Assembly (NCBI RefSeq): GCF_002224645.1
Contig: NZ_CP022121.1
Coordinates: 2,176,501 to 2,240,500 of the forward strand
Reading direction: 5' to 3'
DNA length: 64,000 nucleotides
Source of the DNA: Dehalobacterium formicoaceticum
GTDB lineage: Bacteria; Bacillota; Dehalobacteriia; Dehalobacteriales; Dehalobacteriaceae
Below the pieces are notes generated by a model. It ran no database searches. It saw only the letters and a list, made by a program, of their open reading frames with translations, and had not been told where the DNA came from. Each line of letters starts with the position of its first letter. Position 1 is the stretch's first letter. Shown one piece after another: positions 35,513 through 44,127 of this stretch. A program made the translations under genes and the position numbers.

Positions 35513-36859
35513 ATGAATAGTATTATTCTAGAACCACAAGGATTTGCTTGGGAAAAGGATTATTTTAATAAGTTAGTCAGTTTGAAAGAGGCAGCTGCGG
35601 TTGTTAAATCGGGGGATCATGTTGCCGTGGCACAAGCTTCAAGCGCTGCAAAGCAATTGATTAATGCTTTATGTGCACGTAAAGATGAATTAGAAGATGT
35701 TGAAGTGTATGGCGGCAATTTCTTTGAACCTTTTGCTTTGTTGAGAGGTGAATTTAAAGGCCACCTCAATTTTCATACCTTTTTCATGCAGGGATATGAA
35801 AGAAATTTCCTTAAAGAGGGAAATATTGATGTAAGCTCAATTCCTGTAAGAGAGTTAGATTATTGGTACAAAGATGTGGCTAAATTAAATGTAGCCTTAC
35901 TTGAAGTATCTCCACCAAACAAAGATGGTTACATGTCTGTTGGGCCTGCTGGTGGACAACACACACCTCACTTGGTTGATGCTGCTACTACTGTTATTGT
36001 TTGTGTAAATAAACAAGTACCGTTTGTAAACGGAATTAAAGGAGCTCTAATTCCGGTATCAGAAGTTGATTATATTGCTGAAGCAGATGATCCAATGTTT
36101 TCGATAGTTTATCCACCGGCTTCAGAAATAGAATTAAGAATGGGCAAATTCATCGCTGATAAAATTCACGATGGAGATTGTATTCAAGTCGGTATTGGTG
36201 GGGTCGCCAATGCTATTTGTGATTGTCTATTGGATAAAAATGATCTAGGCCTTCATTCTGAAATGATCAGTGATGGAGTTATGAAGCTCTTCAAAAATGG
36301 TAATCTCACGGGCAAAAGAAAGCAAATCGATGTGGGTTTGATGCCAACTGGCGGGGGTATAGGCACACCTGAGTTGTTTAAGTGGATGTCAGACACCCCA
36401 GAGTTGATTCTTACTCCAGGCACATATGTCAATGACCCCATAGTTATCGCTCAGAACAATAACCAAGTATCCATTAACTCTGCAATTATGATTGATTTAA
36501 CCGGTCAGCTGTGTGCTGAGAATTATGGCTACGGACAATTTAGTGGAATTGGTGGTCACCTTGATTTCGCAATAGGGGCAAGCCTATCTAAAGGAGGAAA
36601 ATCCTTTATTACTATGCCGTCAATAAATAAAGATAAGAAGACCAGTGTTGTTTCTTCAAAGATTGTTTCTGTACTACCACCTGGTGCTGCAGTAACTACA
36701 CCTCGTGCCTTAGCTCAATATATTGTAACGGAATACGGTATAGTTAACCTGAAATGCAGGAGCCTTTCAGAAAGAGCAAAGTTAATGATAAGTATTGCTC
36801 ATCCTGACTTCCGGGATCAATTAACCCAGGAAGCCAAAGATATTGGTTTAATTAAGTAA
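35513..36859 (+). CDS. Family I CoA-transferase (acetyl-CoA hydrolase/transferase type)
   Basis: This 448-residue protein belongs to the butyryl/4-hydroxybutyrate CoA-transferase group, which moves CoA from acetyl-CoA or another donor to a carboxylate. GDCIQVGIGGVANAI and LGLHSEMISDGVMKLF are visible; E250 in HSEM is the probable CoA-thioester-forming glutamate by family analogy. MIDLTGQLCAEN and FSGIGGHLDFAIGASLSKGG follow. It replaces the class III transferase CaiB found in the enterobacterial carnitine operon. A GGAGAACTG-type ribosome site precedes the ATG. Confidence 0.88.
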   Translation: MNSIILEPQGFAWEKDYFNKLVSLKEAAAVVKSGDHVAVAQASSAAKQLINALCARKDELEDVEVYGGNFFEPFALLRGEFKGHLNFHTFFMQGYERNFLKEGNIDVSSIPVRELDYWYKDVAKLNVALLEVSPPNKDGYMSVGPAGGQHTPHLVDAATTVIVCVNKQVPFVNGIKGALIPVSEVDYIAEADDPMFSIVYPPASEIELRMGKFIADKIHDGDCIQVGIGGVANAICDCLLDKNDLGLHSEMISDGVMKLFKNGNLTGKRKQIDVGLMPTGGGIGTPELFKWMSDTPELILTPGTYVNDPIVIAQNNNQVSINSAIMIDLTGQLCAENYGYGQFSGIGGHLDFAIGASLSKGGKSFITMPSINKDKKTSVVSSKIVSVLPPGAAVTTPRALAQYIVTEYGIVNLKCRSLSERAKLMISIAHPDFRDQLTQEAKDIGLIK

Positions 36860-37054
36860 CATTTAATAATCAAAGTACTGAAAAAGATTAGGAAATAAAT
36901 ATATTTCAAAACAGAAGTAGGTGTAAAGTAAGGCTGCCTGCATGGGGCTAGTCGTGCAGCTTTACCTACACCGAAACCGTCTACATGCAGAATTGCTATT
37001 TCGAATGCGCTAATTTAGTAAGTAAGGGAAGTAAAAATCTATGGGGTGATATTT
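36860..37054. other. Intergenic region with possible hairpin before fixA
   Basis: An imperfect inverted repeat (GTAGGTGTAAAG … CTTTACCTACAC, 36917-36973) could form a long stem in the RNA between the CoA-transferase and fixA. There is no T-run, so it is more likely an mRNA processing or stability element than a terminator. Confidence 0.4.
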
Positions 37055-37810
37055 GTGAAAATTATAACCTGTTATAAAATTGTTCCCGAAGAACAGGATA
37101 TCGTTGTAAAAGACGATCGCACGCTTTCCTTCGATCGAGCCGAATGGAAAATCGGACAATATGATCTCAATGCTGTAGAAGCTGGCATGAAGCTTGCTGA
37201 GGCTACTGGGGGATCTGCATCTGCTTTAAGCATTGGTGGCAAAGAACTAGAAAACTCTAAACTAAAAAAAGGTATACTTTCCCGCGGTCCTAAGGAGTTG
37301 TTTATCATTGCTGATGATTATTTGAGAGAAGCCGATACCTTTCAAACAGCTTCAGCTTTGGCAGCAGCGATTAAAAAAATGGGGAGCTTTGACCTGATCT
37401 TATGTGGTGAAGGATCTTCAGATCTTTATGCTCAGCAGGTCGGTCCTCAACTGGGTCAGTTATTAGGGGTAACAACCCTGAATGCAGTGAGTAAAATTAT
37501 CCCTGAGGGGAATAAGCTAGTTGTCGAAAGAACCCTTGAGGATGAAGTGGAAGTATTGGAAGTTACCCTACCAGCTGTGATTTCTGTTACTACCGATATC
37601 AACCTTCCACGGATTCCTGGAATGAAAGATATTCTTGCTGCAGGGAAAAAGCCGGTTACTCAGTGGTGCCTTGCTGATATTGGTACAGAGAATATTGATT
37701 GTCCTACTCGGTCAATCTCTACCCTTGCTCCTGATCAAACAGAACGAAAACAAATTATTTTGGAAGGTGAAGAAGCTGTTCAAAAACTATACGATGCTGT
37801 TTTTAAGTAA
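37055..37810 (+). CDS. fixA: FixA, electron-transfer flavoprotein beta-type subunit
   Basis: This ~251-residue protein closely follows enterobacterial FixA: KIITCYKIVPEEQDIVVKDD at the start, SIGGKELENSKLKKGILSRG, FDLILCGEGSSDLYAQQVGP, and VSVTTDINLPRIPGMKDIL. With FixB it carries FAD/AMP and shuttles electrons to the CaiA-like enzyme. With FixC and FixX it can form an electron-bifurcating complex in studied organisms. The GTG at 37055 has GGGGTG about 7 bases upstream and matches the family N-terminus. fixB follows 40 bases later. Confidence 0.93.
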   Translation: MKIITCYKIVPEEQDIVVKDDRTLSFDRAEWKIGQYDLNAVEAGMKLAEATGGSASALSIGGKELENSKLKKGILSRGPKELFIIADDYLREADTFQTASALAAAIKKMGSFDLILCGEGSSDLYAQQVGPQLGQLLGVTTLNAVSKIIPEGNKLVVERTLEDEVEVLEVTLPAVISVTTDINLPRIPGMKDILAAGKKPVTQWCLADIGTENIDCPTRSISTLAPDQTERKQIILEGEEAVQKLYDAVFK

Positions 37811-37849
37811 AATTTATTCTTTTTATGAGACCAAGGAGGTTTAACACGT

Positions 37850-38794
37850 ATGGGAATATTCCAGACCGTTTTCGTTTATGCAGATAAAACGGAAATGCTG
37901 GCTGAACTTTGCGCTGGTGGAAAACAGCTGGGCAGTCAGGTTTGTGCATTAGTATTAGGGCCTAAGGAAGAAGTAGATAAGGCTTTTTCTTATGGAGCAG
38001 ATAGTGTCTATCATCTGGGAGAACTTAAAGACCGAAGAATAGAAGACTATACAGAAACAATCATTCATTTGGTGCAAAAGGAAAAACCTGAGCTAATTCT
38101 TATTAGATCCAGTAAAAGAGCTAAGTTGATAGCAGGCAGGCTCGCTGCGGAGCTAAAAACAAGTGTGTTGACAGATGTTATGGAATTTACAGTAGATAAT
38201 AATGAGCTGCACACCAAGCGATTAGTATATGGCGGTGCGGGATTAAAGCGTGAATACTCAACTTCGGAAGTTGTAGTCGCTACTGTAGGCGGAGGAGTAT
38301 TCGAGGCTCTTATTGAAGATAATTCTCGTAAAGGCAATATTGTGGAGGTTGATTTCGTACAGCCTGCCCACCCGGTCAGATGTATAGAGATACGCAAAAA
38401 AGAAAGCGAGAGTGTCAACTTAAGTGCGGCTAAATGTGTTGTTGGTGTCGGTCGTGGGTTTGCTAAACAGGAGGATCTTACACTTGCTAAAGATCTAGCT
38501 AACCTCATAGGAGCAGAAGTGGGATGTTCCCGACCAATTGCCGAAGGAGAGAATTGGCTTCCGAAGGAACGGTATATCGGTGTATCTGGGGCCATGGTGA
38601 AGCCTGATGTTTATGTTGCAATAGGGATATCGGGTCAAATTCAGCATATGGTCGGAGCTAACTCGGCCAAAACGATAGTTGCAATTAACAAGGACAAAGC
38701 GGCTCCTATTTTCAAACAGGCTGATTATGGGATTGTCGGCGATCTCTACACAGTGCTTCCTGCACTGATAGAAAAAATTAAAGTAAGCAAATAA
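37850..38794 (+). CDS. fixB: FixB, electron-transfer flavoprotein alpha-type subunit
   Basis: This 314-residue ETF-alpha has an N-terminal adenine-nucleotide-hydrolase-like domain (~1-185) and a C-terminal FAD domain. The FAD domain signature is GAEVGCSRPIAEGENWLPKE then RYIGVSGAMVKPDVYVAIGI, SGQIQHMVGA and INKDKAAPIFKQADYGIVGD. It pairs with FixA. The AAGGAGG ribosome site lies 11 bases before the ATG. The enoyl-CoA hydratase gene follows within about 20 bases. Confidence 0.94.
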   Translation: MGIFQTVFVYADKTEMLAELCAGGKQLGSQVCALVLGPKEEVDKAFSYGADSVYHLGELKDRRIEDYTETIIHLVQKEKPELILIRSSKRAKLIAGRLAAELKTSVLTDVMEFTVDNNELHTKRLVYGGAGLKREYSTSEVVVATVGGGVFEALIEDNSRKGNIVEVDFVQPAHPVRCIEIRKKESESVNLSAAKCVVGVGRGFAKQEDLTLAKDLANLIGAEVGCSRPIAEGENWLPKERYIGVSGAMVKPDVYVAIGISGQIQHMVGANSAKTIVAINKDKAAPIFKQADYGIVGDLYTVLPALIEKIKVSK

Positions 38795-38815
38795 TAAAGA
38801 TTGGAGATGCTGGTA

Positions 38816-39619
38816 ATGGCAATTGTCGAAAAACAATATGAATCTTTTAAAATTGAGCAACAAGAGGATAATATTGCAATTATATCCTTAAACCGAGGTG
38901 ATATGGCAAATGCTTTCCTGACAAAATTTCCAGAGGATCTATATAGCGTACTTTCAGAAATTGCTGATAGTAGTGAAATTAAGGCTATCATCCTGAAGGC
39001 TGAAGGGAAAATTTTCTCTGCGGGAGCACATTTTGACGTAATGAAAGCAACAGATACTCCTTATAAGGCAAAAAAATATTTAAATTCCCTTAATAAAGCA
39101 GTTAAAAAAATGTATGATATGCCTCAACCTATTATTGCTGTTGTTGATGGTGCAGCGGCAGGGGGAGGAGCTAATTTGGCTTTATCTTGTGACTTCATCT
39201 TCGCTTCTGAGAAGGCTAAATTCCTATTTCCTTTTGTAAATCTTGGTCTTATGCCAGATACAGGTGGACTATGGACTTTAACGAGATTAGCTGGAGTCAT
39301 GAGAACGAAGGAAATTGCTATGAGGGGGCTTACGCTAAATGCCCAAGAGGCCATGACGTACGGTTTAGTAACAAAGATTGTTCCTTCTGAGAGCCTGTTT
39401 GAAGAAGCGATGTCAATGGCTAAAGAAATTGCAGATAAACCCAAATTTGTTATAAGTACAATAAAAAGCATATGCAATAAAATCTCCGAAATGACCCATG
39501 AGGATTATTGCCAAATCGAAGAAGGCATAATGAGTGTAATGTTTTTTACGAAAGATCATGAAGAAGGATTAAACGCATTCCTAGAAAAACGAAAAGCAAA
39601 TTTCCAAGGGGAAGAGTAA
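38816..39619 (+). CDS. Enoyl-CoA hydratase/isomerase (crotonase family, CaiD-like position)
   Basis: This ~267-residue crotonase-fold enzyme has the first oxyanion-hole region AEGKIFSAGAHFDVM and the second AAAGGGANLALSCDFIFASE. FVNLGLMPDTGGLWTLTRLAG carries the position of one usual catalytic acid as Asp in PDTGG; the other glutamate (as in GCCE) is replaced by GGAN, so activity may be isomerase- or hydratase-like with altered chemistry. It sits where caiD would in a carnitine-type pathway. The ATG at 38816 is preferred (GGAG about 10 bases upstream) over TTG 38801. Confidence 0.88.
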   Translation: MAIVEKQYESFKIEQQEDNIAIISLNRGDMANAFLTKFPEDLYSVLSEIADSSEIKAIILKAEGKIFSAGAHFDVMKATDTPYKAKKYLNSLNKAVKKMYDMPQPIIAVVDGAAAGGGANLALSCDFIFASEKAKFLFPFVNLGLMPDTGGLWTLTRLAGVMRTKEIAMRGLTLNAQEAMTYGLVTKIVPSESLFEEAMSMAKEIADKPKFVISTIKSICNKISEMTHEDYCQIEEGIMSVMFFTKDHEEGLNAFLEKRKANFQGEE

Positions 39620-39691
39620 TAGGCAAAGTAGCAAAATAATTGATAACAGGCTCGTCAAGTGATGCTTAAATAAGCCTGGGAGGTGAATCAT

Positions 39692-40978
39692 ATGGCAGAT
39701 AAATTTGATTGCATCATCGTGGGAGGCGGTGTCGCGGGTTCAACCGCAGGCTATATGCTGGCTCGCGTGGGATTGGAAGTTCTGATTGTCGAGCGGGGTA
39801 ACTTCAGCGGTGCCAAGAATATGACCGGGGGCAGGCTATACTCTCATAGTTTGGAAAGTATTTTCCCCGATTTTGCCCAAAGTGCTCCCGTTGAACGCAA
39901 AGTAACCCGTGAAAAAGTCAGTTTTATGACACAGGATTCGGCAGTAACCATGGATTTCCAATCGGACCGCTTGGGCTTTCAATCCAAGGATTCCTATGTG
40001 GTCTTACGGAGCCAATTTGACCGCTGGCTTGCTGACCAGGCGGAAGAGGCCGGTGCGATGGTCGCCAGCGGAATTCTCGTCGATGAGCTCCTGGTCCGAG
40101 ACGGCAGGGTAGTAGGGATCAAAGCCGGTGAAGACGAAATGGAAGCTGACGTGGTGATTCTGGCCGATGGCGTTAATTCCCTATTGGCGCAGCAAATCGG
40201 TATGAGAAATGAGATTGATCCCCATCATGTGGCAGTAGGAGCCAAGGAAGTGATCGAACTCCCCCCATCCGTGATCGAAGACCGTTTTAATCTCAACGGG
40301 GATGAAGGTGCAGCCTGGCTTTTTGCCGGTGCCTGCAGCGACGGCATGATGGGCGGCGGTTACCTTTATACCAATAAGGAGAGCATCTCATTAGGATTGG
40401 TGATCGGTTTGGGCGGCATCGGCAAATCGGAGTATACCGTACCGGAGCTGCTGGAAAATTTTAAACAGCATCCCATTATTAAGCCCCTCATAAAAGGAGG
40501 GAAACTAGTAGAATATTCCGGTCACGTGGTGCCTGAAGGAGGATATAACGCGATCCCCAAGCTATTTGGAGACGGAGTGATGGTAGTCGGGGATGCGGCA
40601 GGGTTGGTGATTAATACCGGCTATATGGTACGAGGCATGGATCTGGCCATTGCTTCTGCAGAAATGGCGGCCCGGGCTTTTATAGAAGCAAAAGAAAGAA
40701 ACGATTTCAGCGCCGATAGTCTTTTCTGCTATCAGAAGAAGCTGGAGCAAAGCTTTGTGATCAGAGATATGAAATTATACAAAGATTTTCCGGCTTTTAT
40801 GGAGAATCCCAGGATCTTTAATGAATATCCTGAACTGGCAGCCGGTCTTTTGACGGATTTGTTCCGGATTGACGGTGTGCCGAATAAATCTCTTAAAAGC
40901 AAGGCATTCAGTGCTCTGAAGAAAGTAGGACTCGTCAATCTGACCAGGGATGCCTGGAAGGGGGTTAACGCTTTATGA
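39692..40978 (+). CDS. fixC: FixC, FAD-dependent ETF-quinone-oxidoreductase-like protein
   Basis: This ~428-residue flavoprotein starts with an FAD-binding Rossmann motif (CIIVGGGVAGSTAGYMLARV). It follows enterobacterial FixC throughout (AKNMTGGRLYSHSLESIFPD, ADGVNSLLAQQ, VGDAAGLVINTGYMVRGMDL). In FixABCX complexes it links the ETF to FixX and to quinone. The ATG at 39692 has GGGAGGTG 6 bases upstream. It overlaps fixX by 4 bases (ATGA). GC content is somewhat higher than in the fixA-fixB part. Confidence 0.94.
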   Translation: MADKFDCIIVGGGVAGSTAGYMLARVGLEVLIVERGNFSGAKNMTGGRLYSHSLESIFPDFAQSAPVERKVTREKVSFMTQDSAVTMDFQSDRLGFQSKDSYVVLRSQFDRWLADQAEEAGAMVASGILVDELLVRDGRVVGIKAGEDEMEADVVILADGVNSLLAQQIGMRNEIDPHHVAVGAKEVIELPPSVIEDRFNLNGDEGAAWLFAGACSDGMMGGGYLYTNKESISLGLVIGLGGIGKSEYTVPELLENFKQHPIIKPLIKGGKLVEYSGHVVPEGGYNAIPKLFGDGVMVVGDAAGLVINTGYMVRGMDLAIASAEMAARAFIEAKERNDFSADSLFCYQKKLEQSFVIRDMKLYKDFPAFMENPRIFNEYPELAAGLLTDLFRIDGVPNKSLKSKAFSALKKVGLVNLTRDAWKGVNAL

Positions 40979-41265
40979 TGAGCATAGAAGAAAAACTAGG
41001 CTTTAATAAGTTTTACGTAGATGAAAGCAATGCCCATATCATCGTCAAAAAAAGCGACTTTACAGATGAAGAGCTGGTGATTCTGAATAAGATCATCAAA
41101 GCATGTCCGGCAGGCTTGTACAGCCTTAATGAAGACGGAACGCTCCGCTTCGACTATGCAGGATGTCTGGAATGCGGCACCTGCCGCATTTTGGCTCAGG
41201 GGAAAGTCATTGAGGATTGGAAGTATCCTCAAGGGACTTTCGGGGTTGAGTTCAGATATGGGTAA
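40975..41265 (+). CDS. fixX: FixX, ferredoxin-like protein
   Basis: This 96-residue ferredoxin-like partner of FixC has cysteines C44 (KACPAGLYS) and C64, C67, C70 (AGCLECGTCRIL), enough for one [4Fe-4S] cluster, as in other FixX proteins. It ends with PQGTFGVEFRYG, the typical C-terminus. The ATG overlaps the fixC stop, indicating translational coupling. A terminator follows at 41310. Electrons probably pass between FixC and a low-potential ferredoxin or flavodoxin pool (family knowledge). Confidence 0.94.
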   Translation: MMSIEEKLGFNKFYVDESNAHIIVKKSDFTDEELVILNKIIKACPAGLYSLNEDGTLRFDYAGCLECGTCRILAQGKVIEDWKYPQGTFGVEFRYG

Positions 41266-41309
41266 ATGTTTCCATTGATTTACAATGGGGAATGTTTTAT
41301 AAAGGAGTA

Positions 41310-41355
41310 AGCTGTCGGAAAAGACTGATACCGATTTCCGATAGCTGCTCTTTTT
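41310..41355 (+). terminator. Terminator after fixX
   Basis: AGCTGTCGGAAA pairs with TTTCCGATAGCT (one G-U) around a 12-base loop, and a run of T follows at 41351. The following stretch to 41442 contains a palindrome (AATCATAACCTTATGATT) but no gene. Confidence 0.8.
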
Positions 41356-41442
41356 AGAGTTTTAACTAAATCATAACCTTATGATTAAATTTTTAATTAT
41401 CAATAACCAATTACAATTTGAACTTTAAGGAAGATTATTAAT

Positions 41443-41877
41443 ATGGACTACAATAAGATAAGAGATTTAATCAACAGTAAAGATAAGTTCCTGATGAACC
41501 ATGGTATAAGGGTAGTAAAAATGGACAAGGGTTATGCTGAAGTCGAGATGGAGATTGAAGACCACAACCTCAATTCGTTTGGTATTCTTCATGGAGGAGT
41601 ATATTACACATTGGCAGATTCTATTGCAGGACTTGCGGCGATTTCCTGCGGAATCTCTTCTGTGACATTAAGCGGCAGTCTGAATTTTATCAGTTCCGTC
41701 AAGCGGGGAAAAATTATCGCAATCGCAGAGGAGATCAATCGCCGCAGAAAAATTGGAATCTATGAAGTCAAAATATATGACCAAGAGCACATCCTAGCTG
41801 CGGAAGGTACTTTCACCATGTATTTTACAGGACATGCCCTGGATTGGGCTACAATTTTTAATAGTGTGATGATTTAA
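41443..41877 (+). CDS. Hotdog-fold acyl-CoA thioesterase (PaaI-like)
   Basis: This 144-residue protein has the PaaI/4HBT-type hotdog signature LNSFGILHGGVYYTLADSIA, in which the HGG-D segment holds the active site, and the later strand SGSLNFISSVKRGKIIAIAE. It would release free acid from a dead-end or accumulated acyl-CoA. The AAGGAAGA site lies about 8 bases before the ATG. The acyl-CoA ligase gene follows ~150 bases downstream. The fixX terminator separates it from the fix genes, so it may have its own promoter. Confidence 0.88.
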   Translation: MDYNKIRDLINSKDKFLMNHGIRVVKMDKGYAEVEMEIEDHNLNSFGILHGGVYYTLADSIAGLAAISCGISSVTLSGSLNFISSVKRGKIIAIAEEINRRRKIGIYEVKIYDQEHILAAEGTFTMYFTGHALDWATIFNSVMI

Positions 41878-42024
41878 TATCTCATTTAAGAAGGAAGATA
41901 AGAGGCGTATCGGGGGGACGGGTAGTTTAAACGCGATGCAGGCAGAATTGTGCAAATAATCACATTAGAAAAGCAAGTAAAGTTGCATACTTTTATGACA
42001 AAAATTTAGAAAGAGGCGATCAGG

Positions 42025-43593
42025 GTGATCCTTAGTCATGCAATTCCAAATCTAGCCTTCGATAGAGCTCGTATTTCGCCTAAGCAGGAAGCAATTTTCG
42101 ATTATGATTCCGGCATCCGTTATTCCTACAGTGATCTGGAAAACCGTTCCGAAAAATTAGCCTATTTTTTGACTAAAGAGCTAGGTTTAAAAAAAGGAGA
42201 TCGTATCGGTTTTATCGCCAGGACTTGCGTGGGAATGTTTGATGCCTTTTACGCATCCTGTAAAACAGGCATTATTATTACTACTTATAACGGTTTACTG
42301 AAAACCACGGAACTAATTGGGTTGGTAGAAAACGAAGAGCCCAAAGTCATTTTCTTTTCTGAGTTTTTTCGGGGTAAAGCCTCAAATATCCGGGACACAG
42401 TCCGGGGTATTCGGGAGTTCATCTGCTTGGATGATTTTTACGGACCGGAAAACAGATACAGTTACCAGGATATTTTAAAGTGTGAAGTAAAAGAAAAACT
42501 GTCACGTCCCCTGATTGATCCGGAAGATCTTCATATGCTTGTGCATACAGGCGGAACCACAGGCACGCCGAAGGCAGCCATTCTATCCTATAGAAGTGTG
42601 TTTATGAATGCGATCAGTGAGATTTTGACCTGGCAGTTGACCTGTAAAGACAGCGCCTATATTGCCATGCCTTTATTCCATACGGGAGGTTGGAATTTGC
42701 TGACACTGCCTTTACTGATGACGGGGGGTAAATTAGTTCTTGCCTCCGTATTTGATCCGGGAAAGATGCTGAAGATTTCCAAGGAAGAGAAACCTTCAAT
42801 TTTCATGGGTGTTGAAGCTATGTTTAATTGCATTTCTAATCATCCTGATTTTGCAACCACTGATCTTTCATGCTATAACTGGATGATTAATGGCGGAGGG
42901 CCAATTTGTAAAAAGTCCTTGGAGCCCTATTGGAATCGCGGGATCAGAGTGTTTAACGGTTATGGAGCCACTGAAATCGGTCCCAACAATTTGTCTCCGG
43001 ACGTAGTTAATATGACACTGGAGGAAAACCGTAAAAAAATCAATACTGTTGGCAAGCCGTTTTTCTTCAATCAACTACGCATTGTTGATCCGGAGGGAAA
43101 TGATGTTCCTCAGGGTAAGCCTGGGGAGCTGCTCTGGAAAGGCGAGCTATCCTTCAGCGGGTATTGGAATCACCCTGAAGCTATGGAAGAGATTATGGTC
43201 GATGGCTGGATTCGTTCAGGAGATGTGGGATATATGGATAAAGACGGAGATGTCTATATCTGTGGCCGCTTGAAAAATATGTATATTTCCGCCGGTGAAA
43301 ATATTTACCCCTTAGAGGTGGAAAGCGTGATTAACTCACACCCTCACGTGAAAAAAAGCTGTGTGATCGGAGTAGCGGATAAGAGGTTGGGTGAGGTAGG
43401 CAGAGCACTCGTTGTTCCAAATGAAGGTTATGATTTGGCGCCGGAAGAACTGAAGGAATACCTGATTGAAAATCTATCTTCCATCAAAAGGCCCAAATAT
43501 ATTACCATAGTTGAATCTATTCCCCGAAATGAAGTTGGAAAGAAGGATATGCGCTTGATTCAAGAAATGTATGGTACGGTTAAGGAGCGTTAA
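42025..43593 (+). CDS. AMP-forming acyl-CoA ligase (CaiC-like position)
   Basis: This 522-residue ANL ligase has the P-loop VHTGGTTGTPKAAILSY (near residues 173-190), the A5 motif VFNGYGATEIGPNN, the ATPase motif WIRSGDVGYMDKDGDVYICG followed by RLKNMYISAGENIYP, and the C-terminal lysine in RNEVGKKDMRL. It activates a carboxylate with ATP and CoA, probably the primer for the CoA-transferase cycle of this cluster. The start is a GTG at 42025 with an AGGCGATCAGG ribosome site. Homologous in class to the ligase at 726. Confidence 0.9.
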   Translation: MILSHAIPNLAFDRARISPKQEAIFDYDSGIRYSYSDLENRSEKLAYFLTKELGLKKGDRIGFIARTCVGMFDAFYASCKTGIIITTYNGLLKTTELIGLVENEEPKVIFFSEFFRGKASNIRDTVRGIREFICLDDFYGPENRYSYQDILKCEVKEKLSRPLIDPEDLHMLVHTGGTTGTPKAAILSYRSVFMNAISEILTWQLTCKDSAYIAMPLFHTGGWNLLTLPLLMTGGKLVLASVFDPGKMLKISKEEKPSIFMGVEAMFNCISNHPDFATTDLSCYNWMINGGGPICKKSLEPYWNRGIRVFNGYGATEIGPNNLSPDVVNMTLEENRKKINTVGKPFFFNQLRIVDPEGNDVPQGKPGELLWKGELSFSGYWNHPEAMEEIMVDGWIRSGDVGYMDKDGDVYICGRLKNMYISAGENIYPLEVESVINSHPHVKKSCVIGVADKRLGEVGRALVVPNEGYDLAPEELKEYLIENLSSIKRPKYITIVESIPRNEVGKKDMRLIQEMYGTVKER

Positions 43594-43917
43594 AAATAAG
43601 CCTTTAACTGTCAGGGAAGACAATGGAAATATTTTGCTTTTGGATGAGGAAGTCATTATTGCATCCGGCATCCCATCAAATGATAAGATCTCTGTTCCTG
43701 AACCCCCGACCCTGGAAGAAAAAAAGGTCACTCTTTTGATGAAGGGTAAAATATTAAAATTTTCAACGCTGACCTGAGGGCACGTAAAAGACTACTCTTC
43801 GATTTCAATTATTTCTGTGGTATGATATTTTCAAGTAGTATTTTGCAGAGCTTTATTTCAGATGGACAAAATATTACGCGATAAAATGCAGTAATAAATT
43901 TTATATTTGTGACAAAC
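43594..43917. other. Non-coding or relict stretch after acyl-CoA ligase
   Basis: A short frame runs to 43777 with protein-like composition (PLTVREDNGNILLLDEEVII) but has no ribosome site of its own and starts inside the ligase gene. It may be a relic. Nothing else is seen until the terminator. Confidence 0.3.
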
Positions 43918-43947
43918 AAAAAAGCATCTCATAGAGGATGCTTTTTT
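43918..43947 (+). terminator. Terminator hairpin, repeated elsewhere
   Basis: AAAAAAGCATC and GATGCTTTTTT form an 11-bp stem around TCATAGAG. The same sequence occurs at 54790-54817, and a half copy at 24371-24384. It can act on both strands. Confidence 0.85.
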
Positions 43948-43978
43948 GATTTAATTGATTAGTTTAATTTAAATTAAA

Positions 43979-44107
43979 GGCTATCTGCTCTCCGGATTTC
44001 TGGACTTTCATCATGGGGGGATTACCGGTTATCGCTATAATACTTATGTGCCGGATTCCACAGATCCTTTCCCCAACGGGCATACAATTGGAGCTATATG
44101 GATCTGA
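43979..44107 (+). pseudogene. Short gene fragment, unknown
   Basis: A frame without a start reads GYLLSGFLDFHHGGITGYRY and continues to a TGA at 44107 (…NGHTIGAIWI). The composition is protein-like, but I do not recognise a family. It is truncated at its 5' side near the terminator. Confidence 0.35.
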
Positions 44108-44127
44108 TCGAAGGAGCATAGTCATAG

